From positions 1 to 28,967 of the IMG/VR virus record IMGVR_UViG_3300042323_000619: DNA of 28,967 nt; one strand, given 5' to 3'. How positions within the stretch are numbered: the stretch's first letter is position 1; every line of letters starts with the position of its first letter. Positions 17,901 through 26,900 of this stretch are shown here, in pieces. This DNA comes from a virus. The notes below the pieces were generated by a model. The model ran no database searches. It saw only the letters and a program-made list of their open reading frames with translations, and was not told the DNA's origin. Position numbers and translations under genes: made by a program.

Positions 17901-20900
17901 ACCAGGCAAGAGACAACAGATTCTGGACAACGAGAGAGCGCGCCGGGCGAAGATACACGCAGCCGAAGCGACCCACGGCGGGAAGAAGCCCAAGTAGAAC
18001 CCCCACAAGCCACACAAGAAGCCCCCTCCACCGAGGGGGTTTCTGCTTCTGTGGATGACACACAAGCCAAGTTCACCACCGAGCGCCGCGCCGATGGCAC
18101 CCTGGCAGTGAAGGGCGATAAAGACGCCATCCGCGAAGCCCTGAAAGATATCCCGGCAGCCAGCCTGCAACCTATGACCGGTGGGATTTTGGTGGGGCGC
18201 TCACAGGCAGACAGGGCTTTGTCCCTGCTTGAGCCCGCAGAAATCACGGCACCAACCCGGCAAGACGTAGTAAACCAACAAGACGCCGCCGAACGGGCAG
18301 CCAAGGCCAAGGAAAAGGCCGACCGAGAAGCCGACAAGAAAGCCCGCGAGGACGAAGACCGCAAGCGCATTGCCCAAGCCAGCCAGGCCGCAGCAGATAC
18401 CTTTGAGCTCGGTGGCGACGCCATGGCGAACTTGACGGGACAGAAAGATGTTTTCAGCACGCCAAGCGAGCCGACGGCAGCAAAAGCCAAAGAATCCGAC
18501 AAAATCAAGGACTTTGGCGAGAAAATTGGCGGGGCCAAAAAAGACACCTGGACTGGATTCAAGGATGATCTAAACGCCGTGAAAGACGATGATATTGCCG
18601 CGCGCAAGTTATCCGAAATCTGGCCAGCACCTGACTATCAGAAGTTGATTGACGACGGCATGGAAGTCAAGTCAGTTGCACTGATTCGATCTATCCGAGA
18701 CGAGGTTCCTTCAAAGCCACGTAATGCCTACAAGCTAAAACGCTGGGCCGAACAGGTCAAAGAAGGGCGGGCACTTGCCCTGAACATCCTAAACAAAAGC
18801 GAGAAAGGTGAGGCTCTTTACTCAGAGTTGAACAAGGCGGGAGGCAAGCTATCCGGTATTGCTGGCCGTGCCGATTTGTATATGGCCGTTGGGCATGCCA
18901 AGTCTCTTGAGGGTATTCGCTTTTCCAGATATCACTTCAGCTTTTATCGCGGCCGTGAAAACGTGTCGCTGTGGGTCGTAGAGCGAGAAGCAGCCGCCAC
19001 GGCATTTAGTAATTGGCCACAGGAACTTGCCATCGGCGACACCAAAGAAGATGCGATTGAGGCGTTTAAAGCCAGGTATGCCGAACTAGATTCAATCACG
19101 GCCTCCAAAAAATCGTCATTTGACATTTACAGCCAAGACGGCAAATTCTTTGTTGGTAAGAAGATTGGGCGCAACATCGCCGAAATGGCAGGCCCATTCA
19201 AAACACTCAAAGAAGCGCGAGAACATCGCACCAATAACCTGGAAGCTCTTGAGGCCAAGCTGGCCAAGTACAAAGAAATCCCCAAAGATCGACGCGATAC
19301 CAATGAGCCCAGAGTTGGCGAGGACATGCGTAACGGCCAAGACGTAACGCCAGAAATGTTTGCTGAGTCTTTTGGGTTTAAGGGTGTTGAGTTCGGGAAT
19401 TGGGTGGAGCAAAAGCGCCGCCAGAAGGACTTGAACGATGCCTTTGACGCGCTGATGGACATGGCAGCCATCATGGGAGTGCCGGCCAAAGCAATTTCTC
19501 TGAATGGTGAACTTAGCCTGGCTTTTGGTGCGCGTGGTTCTGGCGGTGTAAATCCCGCTGCGGCTCACTACGAATCAGACAAGATCGTCATCAACCTGAC
19601 CAAGCGCGAAGGCGCTGGTAGTTTGGGGCATGAGTGGTGGCACGCGCTGGATAACTACTTCTCTCGCATGCGTGGCAATAAAACCAGCCCGTTTATGACA
19701 ACCGCCACCGACGTGAACTTGTCCAGCCGCAGGTCAGACTATCAGCCTTACCCAGGCGTGCGCAAGGAAATGATTGATGCTTTTGGTGAAGTTGTGCGGG
19801 CAATCAAGAGTACCGCTATCAAGGCCAGGTCTTCAAAAATTGACGCCAAGCGCACCAAGGAGTACTGGACCACCGGCGAGGAAATGGCAGCACGGGCGTT
19901 TGAGTCTTACCTTATCTCAAAACTGCAAGATCAAAACGCATCAAATGACTATCTTGCAAACGTGGTTGATCAGAAGACATGGGATGCCATGGCCGCGCTG
20001 GGGATGGAAAACGAAGACAGCTACCCCTACCCAACCGCCGGGGAAATGCCGGTCATCCGAGCCGGGTTTGATAAGTTCTTTCAAACGCTCGAAACCAAAG
20101 AAACCGATACTGGCAATGTGGCGATGTTCGCCCGTGGTGGATCTTCTGATCAAACCAATACACCCGAGTTCAAGCGCTGGTTTGGTGACAGCAGGGTGGT
20201 GGATGCCCAGGGTGAACCGCTTGTTGTGTACCACGGGACGACTCAAAGTTTTGATACTTTTGGTAATGGCACCGGCTATTTCACTGCAATGCCCGACGAG
20301 GCAAATATGTACGGCGGCATCAATACCGATGGAGCCAACGTAGTACCCGCGTATTTATCCATCAAAAACCCCAAGGTGATCGAATCTGAGAAGATGACTG
20401 GTACACCTCGTGACGTGATTGCGGATGCTCTATCCGATGCAAAGATTGACGGCGTGATCGTCACCGAAGGCGGCAATGTTCGATGGGCCGTAGTGACAGA
20501 GCCCAACCAAATCAAATCGGCTATCGGAAACAACGGTCAGTTTGATCCGAACAATCCTGATATCCGATTTGCCCGTGGCCAAAGCACAGAGCCCTTCTAC
20601 AGCGCCCTTTCCAAAGGCATTGAAGGCCTGAACTACAAGCAACTACCCGCTTTTGGCTGGGCTGATGCCATTAAATCATTGGTGAATAAGGGCCTGGTCA
20701 AGCAAGACGAAATTGAGTGGTCTGGAATCACGGACTGGCTTGCCATGCAGACTGGCAAAGTCACCAAGGAACAGGTGCTGGAATATCTGGATGCCAATGG
20801 GGTGCAGGTAGAAGAGGTGACGCTTTCTGACAATGACTTTGAACTTGATACCAATGGAGAAAAGCAACTAGATATTTTTGGTGAACCGCTATTAAATGGA

Positions 20901-23900
20901 AATCCTACAAAATACAGCCAATACCAACTCCCCGGTGGCGAGAGCTACCGCGAAGTTCTGCTGACGTTGCCAGCAAAACAGTTTGACCCAGCAGAACTTA
21001 AAAAGGCGCGAGAAGAGCTACAAAAGCACGAGGCTGCGTACAACCCTCGCACCGATTACTCTGACCCTGACGGCCCACAGACACCTTGGGCCATAAAGGA
21101 AAAGGAATTACGTTCTAAGGTTGCGCAACTTGAAAAAGGCACGGCGGCGCAGGCCAAGGCAAGCGGGGCATCCGGCAGGAGGGATGAGTACAAATCCTCC
21201 CACTGGGACCAACCCAACGTCCTAGCCCACATTCGACTGAATGACCGTGTTGATTCAACGGGTGCGCGTGTTCTTTTTGTAGAAGAGCTGCAATCGGACT
21301 ACGGCCAAGACGCCAAGAAGAAAGGCATCAATGGTAAGCCGATGTTCATCAAAGGCATGGATGGCCAAGAAGATGGATTTCTTGGCCTGATAGCAGGCGG
21401 CGTACCCAACGCGCCATTCATTGACAAAACTGACAAGTGGCTCACTTTGGCCCTAAAGCGCATCGTCAAGCTGGCCGTGGACGAGGGCTACGACAAGGTG
21501 GCTTTTGTCAATGGCGACCAGTCTGCCGAGCGGTACGACCTGAGCAAGCAGATTGAGGTCATAGAGTACAAGCGCAATCCGAATGGCGGTGGCCAGATCA
21601 TCGCTGACAAAGAGAATGGCGACACGGCTATTCGCCAGAGCATCGCCAGCGACAACGACCTGGAGAACTACATCGGCAAGGATTTGGCAAAAAAGCTACT
21701 TGAACAGAAGCCGATGGGCAACATGAATAGCGAGGCGAAGTCCTACGTCCTATCCGGCCTCGACCTCAAAGTAGGCGGCGAGGGCATGAAAGCCTTCTAC
21801 GATCAGATTGTCCCGACCGCAACCAAGGCCTTGCTCAAGAAGCTGGGTGGGCAGATGGAAACCGTCAAGATGAATCAGACGGAAGGCTTTGAAGGCAACG
21901 CACGGAAAGCCGCAGCCAAGCCAATCGTCAGCGAACAACCGGGCTTCACCATCACCCCGGCCATGCGCGAGAAGGCCGCTGGTGGGCTGCCTATGTTTGC
22001 CAAGAATCCAATTGGTACTTCAAAAGGTCTGCCCCTCTCCGAAGTTCAAGCAATAGTCAACCAGGTATCAAAAAAGTGGGGCTCAGGTCCGGCCTTGAAG
22101 GTTGTTGCAACCCCTGCCGACTTGCCCATACCCGCGCCAGATGATGCCCGCGGCCTGATTCGCAAAGGCACGGCCTACGTGGTGGCAGGCAACATGCAGA
22201 ACCGCAGTGACGTTCACAAGACGCTTGCGCATGAAGCCATTGGTCACTATGGCCTTTGGAAGTTACTCGGTGCCGAAAAAACCCGCAGGTTTGAACGCAG
22301 CCTACAACTGGCCCTGAAATCTGGCAACAAGCCCCTGAACGAGATTTCCAAGAAGGTGCGCAGCCTCTACGTTGACGAGAACGGAGACTTTAATCTAACC
22401 CCAGCACAAGAAGCTAATGAGATAGCTGCCTTTGCCGTTGAGAATGCCCTGGACGCAGACGGAAACTTTAAACCTGGGTATGGTTTTTTCAAGCAGCTAT
22501 GGGCAGACATAGCGCAGTTCTTGCGTGACATCGGGATCGATATCAGTTTCACCAATGTCGAACTCCAAGGCTTGTTAATTTCATCCATGAAAGGTTTGGA
22601 AGCTGGCCAGAGACTTGGCGGTGGTAATGAACTGGTAGTGGCTGCAGGGCGTGGCGCTGAAATTGGCAGTGAGGCTGACGATCTATTTGTGCACCCAAAA
22701 TCTGCCAGCACCACGGTTGAAGGCATTGCCAGAGACAATAAAGTTGGCGGAGAGATAAAGGCCGTGAACATGCCCGGCCGCATTCAGTACAACATCAGCC
22801 TACCCAACAACAGCATTGCGCGCATTGTGGTTCGGCAGGTAAATCCTTACGGTGAATCCCTGTATGGTTACGACCTGGACGAAAACGGCAAGATGCAAGG
22901 CGAGGTTATTGGCCGGCCTGGAGAGAATGCCGAATCCGTGCCGCAAAAGGATGATGTCTGGGTGGACGTGTCTCTTCTAAAACCGGGGACTGACGGTTCA
23001 AAAATCTATAACGTCGCATCGACCTATGCCCACAACACCGGGAAAATGTTCATAGGCGATCCGGCTGGTCTGTCTGATGAAGCCTTGCGCCGCCGCACTG
23101 AGCAAATGATTTCCAGTGCTTTGAAGTTTGGCACGACCGAGCACCTTGCGCCGCATCCGCGACAAGTTTCTGGAGATAGCGCCTTGGGCGTACCACCATT
23201 GCGCTGGGTTTACGGTGATGACAATGGCAATTTTGAGCGCATGGTTGACGTTTCCATCAAGTCAATGGAAAATGCATTTCCAAATTCCAAGCTAGTCGGC
23301 TACGACCCAAAAAATGGCACCTTCTACAGAACCGATACAGGGCAAGTTTTCACCCGGCAAGACATGGCTGGATACGGACTGGACATTGCCGGAAAACGCA
23401 GCATTCCTGGAAGCCAAGCTGAAAAGGGACAAGCAGGTTGGCGAAGTGTTGCGCGAGTTGCACTACTTAGAGAACTCAGAGCCGCCGACTCTGGCATACC
23501 TGAGCAAGACAGAAGAGGACTACTGGAACGGGCAAGCTCGGATGTATCCCGGTTACGAGTTGACCCAGTTACAGGCAACGCTTACTCGCCGGAAAGCCGC
23601 ATTTTCTACAACCGAAGCCGACTGGATGCAATCGATACCCCAGATCTGCTGACAACGTACACCCCGGACGAGGCTCTTCAAAAACAACAAGCAGAAGAGA
23701 CAGCGCGCAAAGCCGAAGCCGAAAAACCCCAAGCCCCCAAAGGCCGCAAGGTGACTGTGGATCAGGTGGACTTGTTCTACCCGCAACAGGATTCCTTGTT
23801 TGCCCGTGGTGATAACCAAGACGGCGCAAATATGGTCATGTACCACGGCAGCCCAAGAGACTCCATTGGCGAATTTGCAGCGGATGGAAACGGGCTAATC

Positions 23901-26900
23901 TTTGCATCGCCGGATCCAGACGTAGCAGAGAAATACGCATACCTGATAAAGCGCAGCAAGGACTTTGCCGGACACAAACCGACTGTCTACAAGGTTCGCG
24001 TCACAGCAAAAAACACGCTTGATTTTGACAATCTACCGCCATTCAGCGGAGAGGCTTGGCAGGAGCTTCTTGGGGATGCCATTCGATATCCAGAGGATGG
24101 CGGCGCATTTAATGAAAGTGATCGCAAAGCTACATGGGCTGACATTGAGGAATTTGGAGGGAGAAAGTTATTTGACGCCATCAAGGCTGCTGGGTATGAC
24201 TCGATTGCCGTTACCACGCCAGGCAACAACGGAAGAGAGCGCGAGTTTGCTGTATTCAGTAAAGATCAGATCAGGCAATTGAATGAACCCACCGCGCCGG
24301 AAAGTGGCGGCGCTTTTGCCCGTGGCACCCCGCAAACCGGCATGTTTGCACCAAACATCTGGAGCATGCCCGAGCCAACAAAACTAGACCGGGCCATTTA
24401 CGAGATTCAAGACGGACGGGTTGACCTCAAACGCGCCCAGCAGGCCATTGAGTCCAGCGGCAAGAAAATTGCCGAGAAGTGGGATGCCCGACTTGCCGAG
24501 ACGCTTTACCCTGGTCGAGTGGCTTACCGCAGCCAACAATTCCTGACATCAGAAGTCCAGCCATTGCTCAAAGCTTTGTCTGTCTACAAGGTGCCCATGG
24601 AGGAACTGGCCGACTACCTGCACGCCCGTGGTGCCAAGGAGAGAAACGTCCAGGTTGCAAAGGTAAACCCGGACATGCCAGATGGTGGGGCAGGACGAAA
24701 CACCAAGGGCGAGCTGATGACCAACGACGCGGCCCAGGCCTACTTGGATTCCATCAGCCCAACCCGAAAGCAATTGCTTGACGTTCTGGCGGCCAAGGTG
24801 GATCGAATCACGGCCGGAACCAGAAATCTTCTGGTTTCCGAGGGGCTGGAGAAGCAAGAAACGATTGACGCCTGGACCGGGGTCTACAAGAACTATGTGC
24901 CAATGTTCAGGGATGAAGCCGAGGCCGGTATTCCGCACCCTCAAGGAACCGGCTTTAACGTGCGCGGCAGCGCCAGCAAGCGGGCCATGGGCTCAACCAA
25001 GGAAGTGACCAACATCATCGCCCATGTGCTGATGCAGCGCGAAGCCGCGATAACCAGGTCTGAGAAAAACCTTGTCGCACTCTCCCTCTACGGAATGGCG
25101 CTTTCTCACCCGAACCCTGATTTCTGGTCGGTGATCAAACCCAGCATGAGCAATTCCCAAATTGCAGAAGAGCTGAGCCGGATGGGGGTTGACCACGAAT
25201 CAGCCGCCGCCGGCATGGCCTTGACGCCTTCTGTCACCACGGTAGACCCAAATACCAACAAGGTGGTAAGCAGACCCAACCCGCTTTACAAGAACCTGCC
25301 AGGGGCCATTACCCTGAGACTCAACGGTGAAGACCGGGTTTTGATGCTCAACACTGAGAACGAGCGCGGCATGCGCCTGGCTGGAAGTCTTAAAAATCTG
25401 GATGGATTGACCAAGATTGATATTGCCGGGTCCATCGTGGGTAAATCGACCCGCTGGATTGCAGCCGTGAACACTCAATACAACCCGGCTTTTGGCCTGG
25501 TCAATCTGGTGCGCGACACGCTGGGCGGTGCGGTTAACTTGGGTAACACCGAGTTGCGCGGAAACGCCTTGCAGGTACTGTTGACCACCCTGAACCCATT
25601 CCTTGGAAAAGATAATTCCATCATTGCGATAGGCATGGAGTTGAGAAAGCCAGGGTCCGGCGGGAAGTTGGGCAAGCTGTACCAGCAATTCCAAGCCGAC
25701 GGCGGGCAGACAGGATTTAAGGAGCAATTCCGAGATCCAAACGAGAGAGCCAAGGCAATTGAGAAAGAACTGGCCACCATGGACCGGTCCAAGTGGAATC
25801 CGGCTTATGTCGCAAACCTGATGCTCGATTTACTGGCCGGGTTTAACACCACGCTTGAGAATGCTGTACGCCTGAGTGCTTATGAGCAAAGCCTGAAAAA
25901 GGGAATGTCCGGGGCAAAAGCTGCACAGTTGGCGCGTGAGCTCACGGTGGACTTTAACCGCAAGGGAAGGGTTGGCCGGGAAGCCGGGCCCTTGTATGCC
26001 TTCTTCAATGCATCAGTTCAGGGCACCGAGCGAACCATCCAAACACTCAAGGGCCCGACCGGCGCCAAGGTGATTGCAGGCGGCATTGGGTTGGGTGTAA
26101 TTCAAGCCCTGATGCTTGCAGCGGCCGGGTACGACGATGACGATATACCCGAGTTTGTAAAAACAAGGTCCCTGATCATTCCTCTTTTTGACGAGGAAAA
26201 GAACTTTATCTCGGTTCCCTACCCCCTGGGCCTGCATGTTCTGCCAAATACCGGACGGGTAATGACCGAACTTGTTTTGAACGGAGGCAAGGATATCGGC
26301 AAGAGGTCTGCTGCTGCAGTGGGAGAGATTGCCAGCGCGTTTAACCCGCTTGGAGGTGGAAACATCTTCACTGCTGACGGGGCATTGAAAACCGTTGCAC
26401 CGACACTGATAGACCCCTTGATTGAGCTTGGATTTAACAAGGACTTCACTGGCAGACCGATTGAAAGACAGGCCTTCGGTGGTCAGACCGATGCGCGCCC
26501 AGGCTTTGCCAAAGCCAAAGAGGCAACCATCAGAAGCACAACGGGCCAGGCTTACATCGGGATCAGCAAGGCGATAAACACCATGACGGGTGGAAATGAT
26601 TACGAGGCCGGGGCCGCCAGCCCAACGCCCGAGCGTATTCGCTATCTGGCCCAGGTTGCCGGTGGTGGTGTTCTGCGAGAGATTGAGAAGACCATCAACG
26701 CCAGCACCGCAGAGCAGTTTGGCAAGAAAGTGGCAGCCAGCCAAATCCCGGTGGCCGGCAGGTTCTTGGGTGAGGTGGACATGGACCGGGTGAAGACCAA
26801 CCGGTACTACGAGAACGCCCGCAAGATTAACGCGGTGGAGACCACGGCAAGCGCCATTCGGAAAGCCGGAGACACAGAGGCCTATCGGAATCTGATTAAA

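Noticed and set aside
17882-18607. 241-residue minus-strand frame in the giant gene
   Set aside because: Ser/Ala/Arg-rich shadow of the coiled-coil region with no ribosome site.
19774-20343. 189-residue +1 frame over zincin 1 and ART 2
   Set aside because: Its product is rich in Pro, Arg, Trp and Ser with no fold-like pattern, and the giant frame here carries recognisable domains. Unlike 17830-17997 and 23392-23652, the bias is in the giant frame.
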